From Propionibacteriaceae bacterium (GTDB lineage Bacteria; Actinomycetota; Actinomycetes; Propionibacteriales; Propionibacteriaceae): a stretch of DNA of 5,806 nt. The position numbers and the translations under genes were made by a program. The stretch is taken from assembly GCA_009787035.1 (NCBI GenBank), contig WRGV01000049.1:3330-9135 (forward strand). Reading direction: 5' to 3'. Of the stretch, positions 1 through 5,806 are shown in pieces (the first letter of the stretch is position 1; each line of letters opens with the position of its first letter). The notes below the pieces were generated by a model. The model was given only the letters and a program-made list of their open reading frames with translations. It had not been told where the DNA came from and searched no databases.

Positions 1-684
1 TTCGACGCGGGCACGCCGGCGGCGCATGCCGTGCTGCACGACGTCACGGTGCAGCTGAGCGAGCACCGCATCGGCATCATCGGGCACAACGGGTCGGGCA
101 AGTCCACCTTCGTCCGCATGCTCGACGCGCTGATCGTGCCGACGCGGGGCAGTGTCATCGTGGACGGCGCTGACACGGCCAAACAGGCGGCCGCGGTGCG
201 GCGGCGCACCGGATTCCTGTTCACCGATCCCGACGACCAGATCATCATGCCCACCGTGCGCGAGGACGTCGCCTTCGGCCTGCGCCGCCTCAAGCTTTCG
301 CGGGATGAGGTCGATGCCCGGGTGTCCGCGCAGCTGGAGCGGTTCGGGCTGGCCCGATGTGCCGATCGGCCCGCGCATCTGCTGTCGGGCGGGCAGAAGC
401 AGGTGCTGGCGCTGGCGTCCGTGCTGATCACGGCGCCGGAACTGCTGATCATGGACGAGCCGACCACGCTGCTCGACCTGCGCAACCAGCGCATGTTTGC
501 CGATCTGATCACCGGGCTCGACCAGATGGTCGTGTTGGCCACGCACCAGCTCGACCAGGTGGCGGGGTTCGATCGGGTGTTGTGCTTCCACGAGGGACGG
601 CTGGTCGCCGATGGCGCGCCGGACGAGGTCGTGGCGGCCTACCGGAAGCTGATGGATCGTCCGTACGGGCTGGATGACCTGTGA
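1..684 (+). CDS. bioM: ECF transporter ATP-binding protein, probably biotin-type BioM (5' end cut by window)
   Basis: This is the ATPase of an energy-coupling-factor ABC transporter, which hydrolyses ATP at the cytoplasmic face to drive vitamin uptake. Frame 1 is open from the first base, and the residues before the GTG at 31 (FDAGTPAAHA) look like the usual first strand of the ABC fold. The true start therefore lies just outside the window, probably only about ten codons away. Counting the first visible codon as 1, 227 residues are seen: Walker A GHNGSGKST 28-36, Q-loop TDPDDQ ending at Q80, signature LSGGQ 128-132, Walker B LLIMDE 148-153 and H-loop His182. The stretch FTDPDDQIIMPTVREDVAFG and the DEPTTLLDLRNQR region resemble actinobacterial BioM rather than generic importer ATPases. 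The stop overlaps the start of the EcfT gene, so the two are made together. ECF ATPase identity is secure. Biotin specificity is inference, because no substrate-binding subunit is visible and a cobalt, nickel or other vitamin ECF module is possible. Confidence 0.9.
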   Translation, partial: FDAGTPAAHAVLHDVTVQLSEHRIGIIGHNGSGKSTFVRMLDALIVPTRGSVIVDGADTAKQAAAVRRRTGFLFTDPDDQIIMPTVREDVAFGLRRLKLSRDEVDARVSAQLERFGLARCADRPAHLLSGGQKQVLALASVLITAPELLIMDEPTTLLDLRNQRMFADLITGLDQMVVLATHQLDQVAGFDRVLCFHEGRLVADGAPDEVVAAYRKLMDRPYGLDDL

Positions 685-1298
685 TCGGCCTCTATCAGCC
701 GGGGAGCAGCTGGCTGCACCGGACGCCCGCGGCGGCCAAGCTGTTCGGGCTCGTCGTCTGCGCCGTGGCCGCCGTGCTGGCCCAGCGCTGGCCGGTGGGG
801 GCGGGCGTGCTGGTGATCGCGGTCATCGCCGGATATCTGAGCGCAGGCCTGGGCTGGCGCGTGCTGGGGCGCCAGCTGCGTCCGGTCTGGGCGCTGCTGG
901 TGTTCACCGCGGCGATGAATCTGTTGGCGCACGCCTGGTGGCGGGCGCTGACGCTGCCGGCGACCATCGCGTGCCTGGTGGGGCTGGCCGCGCTGGTCAC
1001 GCTGACGACGCCCACGTCCGCCCTGGTGGATGCGCTCGTCGCGGCCGTCACGCCGCTGCGTCGCGTCGGCGTGCACCCGCAGCGCGTGGGGCTCATGCTG
1101 TTGCTCGGCGTGGGGTGTGTCCCGCTGCTGGCCGGGCTCGTGGCGCGCATCCGCGAGGCCCAGATCGCCCGCAGTGGGTCGTTCAGCCTGGGGGCGTTCG
1201 CGGCGCCGCTGGTCATCGCGGCGATCCGCCAGGCGGACGCGCTGGGGGAGGCCCTGGTGGCCCGAGGGGTGGACGACGAGGCGGAGGGGACGCCGTGA
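681..1298 (+). CDS. bioN: ECF transporter transmembrane protein EcfT, probably BioN
   Basis: This is the membrane coupling subunit (EcfT/CbiQ family) that links the ATPase to a substrate-binding S component. The 205-residue product is short, which suits BioN better than the longer CbiQ proteins. It has about five hydrophobic segments (roughly 18-34, 40-56, 67-83, 92-110 and 136-155). These are followed by an amphipathic C-terminal region carrying the two short ATPase-contact motifs of the family: Ala163-Arg164-Ser165 (within REAQIARSGS) and Ala194-Arg195-Gly196 (within ALVARGVDD). The first motif ends in Ser rather than the more usual Gly. The opening MIGLYQPGSSWLHRTPA is typical of actinobacterial EcfT/BioN proteins and supports the GTG start at 681. 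That start overlaps the upstream stop by four bases (GTGA) and has only a weak GGA-like site before it, so translation probably depends on coupling. The biotin assignment rests on overall resemblance and on the ATPase partner. Family assignment is firm, substrate less so. Confidence 0.87.
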   Translation: MIGLYQPGSSWLHRTPAAAKLFGLVVCAVAAVLAQRWPVGAGVLVIAVIAGYLSAGLGWRVLGRQLRPVWALLVFTAAMNLLAHAWWRALTLPATIACLVGLAALVTLTTPTSALVDALVAAVTPLRRVGVHPQRVGLMLLLGVGCVPLLAGLVARIREAQIARSGSFSLGAFAAPLVIAAIRQADALGEALVARGVDDEAEGTP

Positions 1299-1365
1299 GC
1301 CGTCCAGACCCCCGCGGCGAAACCGTGTGTCTGCTGTGGTGATTCTGTGTCGGATCGCTCGTACC

Positions 1366-1394
1366 TCGGCAATGGCAGACCTGGGCAGTAAGCT
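1366..1394 (+). promoter_or_regulatory. Candidate promoter for the PrsW gene, leaderless arrangement
   Basis: A -35-like TCGGCA (1366-1371, four of six matches to TTGACA) is followed after 17 bases by TAAGCT (1389-1394). TAAGCT fits the actinobacterial -10 pattern TANNNT. The A of the ATG at 1402 lies seven bases after this -10 box, which is where transcription would begin. No Shine-Dalgarno sequence precedes that ATG. The combination is typical of leaderless actinobacterial mRNAs. It is inferred from spacing alone. Confidence 0.5.
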
Positions 1395-1401
1395 ACCTGA
1401 C

Positions 1402-2985
1402 ATGTCTGTCGCGTCCGCCGAGGTGGCGAAATCCGCCGCCGAGGTGAAGTCCGTGGACGCCATCGCGCGCCGCAACCGCCGCCTGGCGGGGCTTCCGCGC
1501 GAGGTGGATCCGCGACAGACGTGGCTGCAGCGCAAGCTGGCCGGCCCTCAGCTGTGGATCGTGATCGGTGCACTGACCGTGTACGTCCTCGGTCTGTGGC
1601 ATTTCTATCGCCTTGAGAGTTCGCTGACGATGCAGCAGATCGCCGAGGCCACGCAGAAGGCGGGCAACCCGACGACGCTGACGATCAGCCAGTTCAACGA
1701 GGCGCTGTGGAGCGTCATCTTCCACTTCGACGTCGGTGCCTACGGCGTCAAGCTCGCGCCGGGTGCGCTGTGGACGCTGCTGTTCTGGATCGTCGTGTTC
1801 TGCCTGCTCGACCGGCTGCGTCCCACGCCTCCATCGGCGAAGGTGGTGGCGCTGGGCTGGGGGATCTGCGGGGCTCCGCTCATCGCGCTGTACGTCAACA
1901 CGTGGGTCAGCACCCTGGTCTCGTACACCGTCCGGATCGATCCGTCGAGCGACCCCCGCCCCGCCGTCTTCATCGCTCCGTTCGTGGAGGAGGCCAGCAA
2001 GGCGCTGATCGTCTTCGCGCTCGCCATCGCCTTGCGTCATCGCCTGGTGACGCCGTTCCAGGTGATCGGTCTGGCGGGGCTGTCGGCGGCAGGGTTCGCG
2101 TTCACTGAGAACATCACGTACTACCTGCCGCAGTACCTGTCCGCCACCAAGATCATCGGCACTGATCCGGCGCAGGTGATGGATCAGGCGATGTGGCTGC
2201 GCGGCGTCTGTACGTGCTTCGGACACCCCCTGTTCACCGCGATGACCGCCGTCGGCATCGTCATGGGCATCCGGGTGCACAGCCGTCTGGTGCGCATCCT
2301 GTGCCCGCTGGCCGGATACCTGGTCGCCGCGACGCTGCACATGGTGTTCAACGGCTTCAGCTCGCTCGGGGCGTCCGCGTCCGTCCTCGTCATCGGCGGG
2401 CTCGTGTTGATCGTGATGGGCTTGTTCTGGCTGTGGCGACAGCTGGCCAAGGAGCGGGCCACCATCGCGTGGCGGTTGGACGACTACGTCCGCATGGGCT
2501 GGCTGCAGTCGTCGGATCCGCTGATCTTCAACCGGATCGGCTATCGAGCCAAGCTTGGCCTGGCCGGGCTGCTGCGTGGACGGCGCGTGTGCAAGGCGAC
2601 GATCACGCTGATCGCCGCCATCACCGAGCTGGCCTATCTGCGCGCCGCCATGGTGGACGGGCTGGTGGACGAGCCCGGTCTCGTGCGTGAGCGGGAGCTG
2701 CTGATCGACATCCGTGCGCTGCGCGGCATCGCGCTGGACGATCCGGCCAACCTGTCCGTCAAGCCGCCGACATGGCATCCGGTCACGCGCCTGCGTGCGG
2801 CCTGGACGCGCCTGCAGAACCGTCGGCATTTCGCCCCGCCGTCCGGGGTGCCGGCATACCCGCCGGCGCGCCCTGTGCAGCCCGGCTACCGTCCCGTCCA
2901 GCAGTATCCCGGCCCGCCCCGCTCGGCGTATCCCGCCGGCGTCTACACGGGAGGCGGGGCCGTCGGACGGCCCAACCGGTACTGA
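1402..2985 (+). CDS. PrsW-family intramembrane glutamic protease
   Basis: This is a polytopic membrane protein of the PrsW family, the group whose Bacillus member cleaves an anti-sigma factor. It has 527 residues from the ATG at 1402. The family motifs are all visible: EExxK in PFVEEASKAL (Glu196, Glu197, Lys200), F-x-x-x-E-N in FAFTEN (Phe232, Glu236, Asn237), a His in GHPLFTAM (His275) and HxxxN in HMVFNG (His313, Asn317). The catalytic residues therefore appear intact. About eight hydrophobic segments lie between residues 51 and 345. A basic, Ala-rich cytoplasmic N-terminus precedes them (about 50 residues). After them come a helical region (about 346-460) and a Pro/Tyr/Gly-rich tail (479-527). 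The protein is about twice as long as the Bacillus protease. The start at 1402 is preferred to the in-frame ATG at 1372 because a -10 box sits seven bases upstream of it, whereas 1372 has neither a ribosome site nor a promoter. The substrate is unknown: no sigma/anti-sigma gene is in the window, so a role in sigma factor control cannot be assumed. Confidence 0.88.
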   Translation: MSVASAEVAKSAAEVKSVDAIARRNRRLAGLPREVDPRQTWLQRKLAGPQLWIVIGALTVYVLGLWHFYRLESSLTMQQIAEATQKAGNPTTLTISQFNEALWSVIFHFDVGAYGVKLAPGALWTLLFWIVVFCLLDRLRPTPPSAKVVALGWGICGAPLIALYVNTWVSTLVSYTVRIDPSSDPRPAVFIAPFVEEASKALIVFALAIALRHRLVTPFQVIGLAGLSAAGFAFTENITYYLPQYLSATKIIGTDPAQVMDQAMWLRGVCTCFGHPLFTAMTAVGIVMGIRVHSRLVRILCPLAGYLVAATLHMVFNGFSSLGASASVLVIGGLVLIVMGLFWLWRQLAKERATIAWRLDDYVRMGWLQSSDPLIFNRIGYRAKLGLAGLLRGRRVCKATITLIAAITELAYLRAAMVDGLVDEPGLVRERELLIDIRALRGIALDDPANLSVKPPTWHPVTRLRAAWTRLQNRRHFAPPSGVPAYPPARPVQPGYRPVQQYPGPPRSAYPAGVYTGGGAVGRPNRY

Positions 2986-3033
2986 ACTCTCCTGCGGTGT
3001 GGAGCCGCACGGAATGGCTGTTTTCGTGCGAGA

Positions 3034-3061
3034 CTGACAAATGGTTGCGTGTGCTTACCCG
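3034..3061 (+). promoter_or_regulatory. Weak candidate promoter for the GTPase pair
   Basis: CTGACA (3034-3039, five of six matches to TTGACA) is followed after 16 bases by TACCCG (3056-3061), a poor -10 box lacking the final T. It lies in the 112-base gap before the first GTPase gene, where a promoter is plausible because the preceding gene ends with no overlap. The weak -10 makes this tentative; read-through from the PrsW gene is an alternative. Confidence 0.25.
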
Positions 3062-3069
3062 CATGCGGG
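3058..3069. repeat. Perfect 12-base palindrome in the leader of the GTPase pair
   Basis: CCCGCATGCGGG reads identically on both strands. It sits 28 bases upstream of the GTG start of the first GTPase gene and overlaps the possible -10 box. It could be an operator half-pair for a dimeric regulator. With no spacer between the arms it would make only a four-pair RNA hairpin, so a terminator role is unlikely. Chance occurrence in GC-rich DNA cannot be ruled out. Confidence 0.4.
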
Positions 3070-3082
3070 GCCATCGCAGCAC

Positions 3083-3093
3083 GGGGGAGGAGG
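3083..3093 (+). promoter_or_regulatory. Strong ribosome binding site that fixes the start of the first GTPase
   Basis: GGGGGAGGAGG contains GGAGG (3086-3090, seven bases before the GTG at 3098) and AGGAGG (3088-3093, four bases before it). It is the strongest Shine-Dalgarno match noticed before any gene in the window and selects GTG 3098 over the in-frame ATG at 3041, which has none. Confidence 0.8.
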
Positions 3094-3097
3094 CACG

Positions 3098-4957
3098 GTG
3101 GCCGAGGATGGACGCCTGGTCGATGCGCTGGCTCAGCTGCGCGACGTGCTCGAACTCGTGCGCCTGCCGCTGGGGTTGCCCGGAGCCGTCGAACAGCAGG
3201 ACGCGGCGGCCGCGATGGCCAGCCAGCTCGGCGACTACATCATTCCCCGTTTGACGACGCTGGATGCCCCGCTGCTCGCCGTGGTGGGTGGCTCGACGGG
3301 CGCCGGCAAGTCGACGCTGGTCAACTCGTTGCTCGGGCGCCCGGTGAGCGCGCCCGGCGTGATCCGTCCCACGACCAAGTCACCTGTGCTCGTCCACAAT
3401 CCCGCCGACGAGCACTGGTTCGCCGATGAGCGGGTGCTGCCCGGGCTGGTGCGCACGCAGTCGCCCGGCACCGGGCCGTCCTCGCTGCAGCTCGTCGCCG
3501 AACCGACGCTGCCGCCGGGCCTGGCCCTGCTCGACGCCCCCGACATCGATTCGGTCGTCGACGCCAACCGCAAGCTGGCCGCCCAGCTGCTGCAGGCCGG
3601 CGACATGTGGCTGTTCGTCACGTCGGCAGCGCGATATTCCGACGCCGTGCCGTGGGAATTCCTGCGCGCGGCCGCGGCACGGCAGGCGGCCGTCGCGGTC
3701 GTGCTCGACCGGGTGCCGGTGCCGGCGCTGGACGCGGTGCGCGACGACCTGCAGCGCATGATGACCGAGGCGGGGCTCGCCGATGCCCCGCTGCTCGTGG
3801 TGCCGGAGTCGTCGGTCGATGCGCAGGGGCTGCTGCCCGATGAGGTCGTGGCACCGACGCGGCGCTGGCTGGCCACCTTGGCGGCCGACACGGGGCGGCG
3901 CCAGCTGGTCGTGGTGCGCACGCTGGACGGGGCCATCACCGCGCTGATCCGGGCGACCGAGCTGGTGGCGGACGCGGCGCTGGCGCAGGTGGGGGCGCTG
4001 CAGGGGCTCCAGTCGGATGCGGCCAGCGCGTACCGCGACGCGGCCGTCGCGGTGTCGTCCCAATCGGGCGATGGCACGTTGCTGCGCGGCGAGGTGCTGT
4101 CGCGGTGGCACGACTTCGTGGGCACGTCTGCGTTCGTCAAGCGCATCGACCAGGGCGTCTCGTGGGTGCGCGACCGGCTCAGCACCGTGTTGGGCGCCAA
4201 GGCCGACGACGGCCGGCAGACGCAGGAGGCGGCGCAGGCCAGCCTGGAGGCGCTGCTCATCGAGGCCGGCTCGTCGGCGACCGAGCGCGCGGCGCAGGCG
4301 TGGCGGGCCAACCCGGTCGGTCGCGACCTGATGGCTGCACACCCCGAGCTGGCGACCGTCTCGCCGGAGTTTCCGGACGCGGTGCGCCGCATGATCCGGG
4401 CGTGGCAAAACGATGTGCTGGAGCTGGTGGCCGATGAGGGCCGCGGCAAGCGACAGGGCGCGCGCATCGCCGCCACCGGCGTCAACGTGGTGGGCGCGGC
4501 CCTGATGCTGGTCATCTTCGCGAACACGGGCGGGGTGACCGGCGCCGAGCTGGGCGTCGCCGGAGGCACGACCGTGGTGGCCCAGAAGCTGCTGGAGTCG
4601 ATCTTCGGGGATGAGGCCGTGCGCCGACTGGCCAAGACCGCCAAGGTGGCGCTGGACGCCCGCGTCGAGGCGCTGCTGGCGGGTGAACTGGTGCGATTCG
4701 ATACCGTGGCCACGCAGCTGCAGGTTTCGGCGACGTTGCCCGATGACCTGACGCAGGCCGCCGAGAACGCCCGCATGGCGCGGGCAGACCAGCCCATGCT
4801 GGGTGCGTCACCGGCCCGCGGCCGCGAGACGTCCGGGCGCATGATCGACGGATCGTGGTATCGGCAGGGCGATCAGGGTGGCGTGGAGTACACGCAGACG
4901 CTGCCCCTGGGGCCCGACGCGGACCCGGCCGACGATCCCGGGCAGGTGAGGCGCTGA
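3098..4957 (+). CDS. Dynamin-like GTPase with C-terminal membrane hairpin (first of a tandem pair)
   Basis: This is a large P-loop GTPase of the bacterial dynamin-like type, 619 residues from the GTG at 3098. The start is set by the strong ribosome site just before it. An N-terminal helical stretch (about 1-55) leads into the G domain: G1 GGSTGAGKST 64-73 (Lys71, Ser72), G2 threonines in RPTTK (Thr92, Thr93), and a G3-like DAPDIDS starting at Asp146, in which the usual Gly is Asp149. There is no N/T-K-x-D G4 motif; LDRV 203-206 occupies the expected place. A long Ala-rich helical region (about 280-455) follows, then a hydrophobic Gly-rich stretch (457-499, including VGAALMLVIFANTGG) that could insert into or span the membrane. 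Last come more helices and an acidic, hydrophilic tail. This domain order resembles paired actinobacterial dynamin-like proteins such as Streptomyces DynA/DynB, which remodel or stabilise membrane at division septa. I cannot say which of those it corresponds to. The stop overlaps the next start by one base, so the two are probably made in step. Older annotations may call such proteins ABC transporter or ribosome-binding GTPase, which the motifs do not support. Confidence 0.8.
   Translation: MAEDGRLVDALAQLRDVLELVRLPLGLPGAVEQQDAAAAMASQLGDYIIPRLTTLDAPLLAVVGGSTGAGKSTLVNSLLGRPVSAPGVIRPTTKSPVLVHNPADEHWFADERVLPGLVRTQSPGTGPSSLQLVAEPTLPPGLALLDAPDIDSVVDANRKLAAQLLQAGDMWLFVTSAARYSDAVPWEFLRAAAARQAAVAVVLDRVPVPALDAVRDDLQRMMTEAGLADAPLLVVPESSVDAQGLLPDEVVAPTRRWLATLAADTGRRQLVVVRTLDGAITALIRATELVADAALAQVGALQGLQSDAASAYRDAAVAVSSQSGDGTLLRGEVLSRWHDFVGTSAFVKRIDQGVSWVRDRLSTVLGAKADDGRQTQEAAQASLEALLIEAGSSATERAAQAWRANPVGRDLMAAHPELATVSPEFPDAVRRMIRAWQNDVLELVADEGRGKRQGARIAATGVNVVGAALMLVIFANTGGVTGAELGVAGGTTVVAQKLLESIFGDEAVRRLAKTAKVALDARVEALLAGELVRFDTVATQLQVSATLPDDLTQAAENARMARADQPMLGASPARGRETSGRMIDGSWYRQGDQGGVEYTQTLPLGPDADPADDPGQVRR
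4944..4951 (+). promoter_or_regulatory. Ribosome binding site of the second GTPase, inside the end of the first
   Basis: AGGTGAGG lies five bases before the ATG at 4957 and within the last codons of the upstream gene. With the TGATG stop/start overlap it supports coupled or reinitiating translation and fixes the start at 4957. Confidence 0.6.
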
Positions 4958-5806
4958 TGGCGACCGCGACACCGACACGTTCCCCGGCTCTCATCGACCG
5001 GGTGCTGTCCCTGGGGCAGGCGGTGAAGTATGCCGCCGGGCGCAGCCCTCAGCCGGCGCTCAACCGGGCCCGACAGGTGGTGCAGCAGGTGGACCGCCGG
5101 CTGGCGTTCTCGGGCAGCGACACCGTGATTGCGCTGGCGGGCGCGACGGGCTCGGGCAAGTCGAGCCTGTTCAACGCGATGTGCGGGGCCGAATTCGCCC
5201 GCACCGGCGTGACACGTCCGACCACGGACAGGGCCATGGCGGCATCCTTCGGCCCGCAGGCACCGGAGGGGCTGCTCGACTGGCTGCGCGTCACCGCGCG
5301 GCACCTGCTGCCCGACGCCGATCCCGCGTTGACCGGGCTGACGCTGCTCGATCTGCCTGACCACGACTCGACGCGCGATGACCACCGGGTCGAGGTCGAC
5401 CGGCTGGTGGGCCTGGTGGATGGCCTGGTGTGGGTGCTCGACCCGCAGAAGTACGCCGACGACCTGGTGCATCGGCGGTACCTGCGCCCGTTCGCCAAGT
5501 ACGCCGACGTCATGGTGATCGTGCTGAACCACGCCGACGAGCTGCGCCCCGCCCAGGTGGACGAGGCGATGGCCGACCTGCGCCGACTGCTCGCGGAGGA
5601 CGGCCTGGCGGGGGCGCGGGTGTTCGCCACGTCCGCGCTCACCGGCGAGGGGTTGGACGGGCTGCAGGCCGAGCTGGCCCGCATGGTCAAGGACAAGCGT
5701 CTGGCGGCCGCCCGGCTGAGTCTGGAGGTGTCGCGTGCCGCCGCCGGTCTGGCCGGCGAGCTGAGCCGCAACCGGAACCGCAGCGTGTCCGCGCAGGACG
5801 TCGAGC
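4957..5806 (+). CDS. YfjP/dynamin-like GTPase (second of the pair, 3' end cut by window)
   Basis: The frame opens at ATG 4957 and is still open at the last base, so 283 residues of a longer protein are seen. After a short helical N-terminus (RARQVVQQVDRRLAF, about 35-50) comes a complete G domain: G1 GATGSGKSS 62-70 (Lys68, Ser69), G2 threonines in TRPTTD (Thr89, Thr90), G3-like DLPDHDS from Asp132 (Asp135 where Gly is usual), G4-like NHAD 191-194 (His in place of Lys) and a G5-like TSALTGEGL (Ser226, Ala227). The G4 and G5 regions are closer to the textbook pattern than in its neighbour, so the two are not recent duplicates. The frame ends in a helical region (from about 245). Relatives of this class are often some 500 residues with hydrophobic segments near the C-terminus, which would lie outside the window. 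It probably works with the upstream GTPase, given the one-base overlap of the genes. The family call is firm; function at the membrane is inferred from the pair. Confidence 0.82.
   Translation, partial: MATATPTRSPALIDRVLSLGQAVKYAAGRSPQPALNRARQVVQQVDRRLAFSGSDTVIALAGATGSGKSSLFNAMCGAEFARTGVTRPTTDRAMAASFGPQAPEGLLDWLRVTARHLLPDADPALTGLTLLDLPDHDSTRDDHRVEVDRLVGLVDGLVWVLDPQKYADDLVHRRYLRPFAKYADVMVIVLNHADELRPAQVDEAMADLRRLLAEDGLAGARVFATSALTGEGLDGLQAELARMVKDKRLAAARLSLEVSRAAAGLAGELSRNRNRSVSAQDVE

Noticed and set aside
1305..1333. CAGAC/GTCTG inverted repeat after the EcfT gene
   Set aside because: Five-base arms with a 19-base loop and no following T tract; expected by chance.
1030..1401. N-terminal extension of the PrsW reading frame into the EcfT gene
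   Set aside because: The added residues are Arg/Ser/Trp-rich out-of-frame sequence of the EcfT gene. The promoter-like element and the protein's character place the start at 1402.
1393..2829. Long open frame on the minus strand opposite the PrsW gene
   Set aside because: It is rich in Arg, Gln, His and Asp without domain motifs, and mirrors a gene whose + strand product has clear protease motifs. GC-rich DNA commonly leaves the opposite strand open.
2993..3024. Possible terminator after the PrsW gene (TGCGG/CCGCA hairpin, then TTTT)
   Set aside because: The stem is only five pairs with a seven-base loop, and the T run is short and more than ten bases away.
3041..3097. Earlier ATG start for the first GTPase
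   Set aside because: No ribosome site precedes it and the extra residues are not domain-like, while GTG 3098 follows a very strong GGAGGAGG site.
1531..3584. Shared CGCAAGCTGGCCG string in the PrsW and first GTPase genes
   Set aside because: A short match within codons for Arg-Lys-Leu-Ala in both proteins; codon bias explains it better than a repeat element.
3235..4842. Long open frame on the minus strand opposite the first GTPase
   Set aside because: The product is Ser/Ala/Arg-rich low-complexity sequence with no recognisable motif, whereas the + strand encodes a full G domain with its own ribosome site.

Overview
The window is GC-rich, densely coded and entirely on the + strand. G/C-ending codons, GTG starts, a strong GGAGG-type ribosome binding site and the gene families present all point to an actinobacterium. 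No signal fixes the family or genus. No RNA gene, insertion sequence, CRISPR array or attachment site was seen.

Layout. (1) Positions 1-1298 hold the end of an energy-coupling-factor (ECF) vitamin transporter: an ABC ATPase cut by the left edge (1-684), overlapping by 4 bases with its EcfT-type membrane partner (681-1298). Both look most like the actinobacterial biotin pair BioM/BioN. A substrate-binding BioY is expected just upstream but is not in view. (2) Positions 1402-2985 encode a PrsW-family intramembrane glutamic protease with all expected motifs and an extra Pro/Tyr-rich tail. It appears to have its own promoter and probably a leaderless mRNA. (3) Positions 3098-4957 and 4957-5806 (cut by the right edge) encode two different dynamin-like/YfjP-type GTPases. 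They are translationally coupled (TGATG), with a 112-base leader region before the first that contains a perfect 12-base palindrome.

How they fit together. BioM and BioN would form the ATP-driven module that powers vitamin uptake. The GTPase pair resembles the paired bacterial dynamin-like proteins of actinobacteria (for example Streptomyces DynA/DynB), which act together at the membrane. Both copies carry the same altered G3 motif (D-x-P-D instead of D-x-x-G). The PrsW protease is also a membrane protein and sits directly upstream, but any functional link to the GTPases is inference from proximity only. The most noteworthy part of the window is the PrsW plus tandem GTPase block. I see no clear evidence for a wholly new system.
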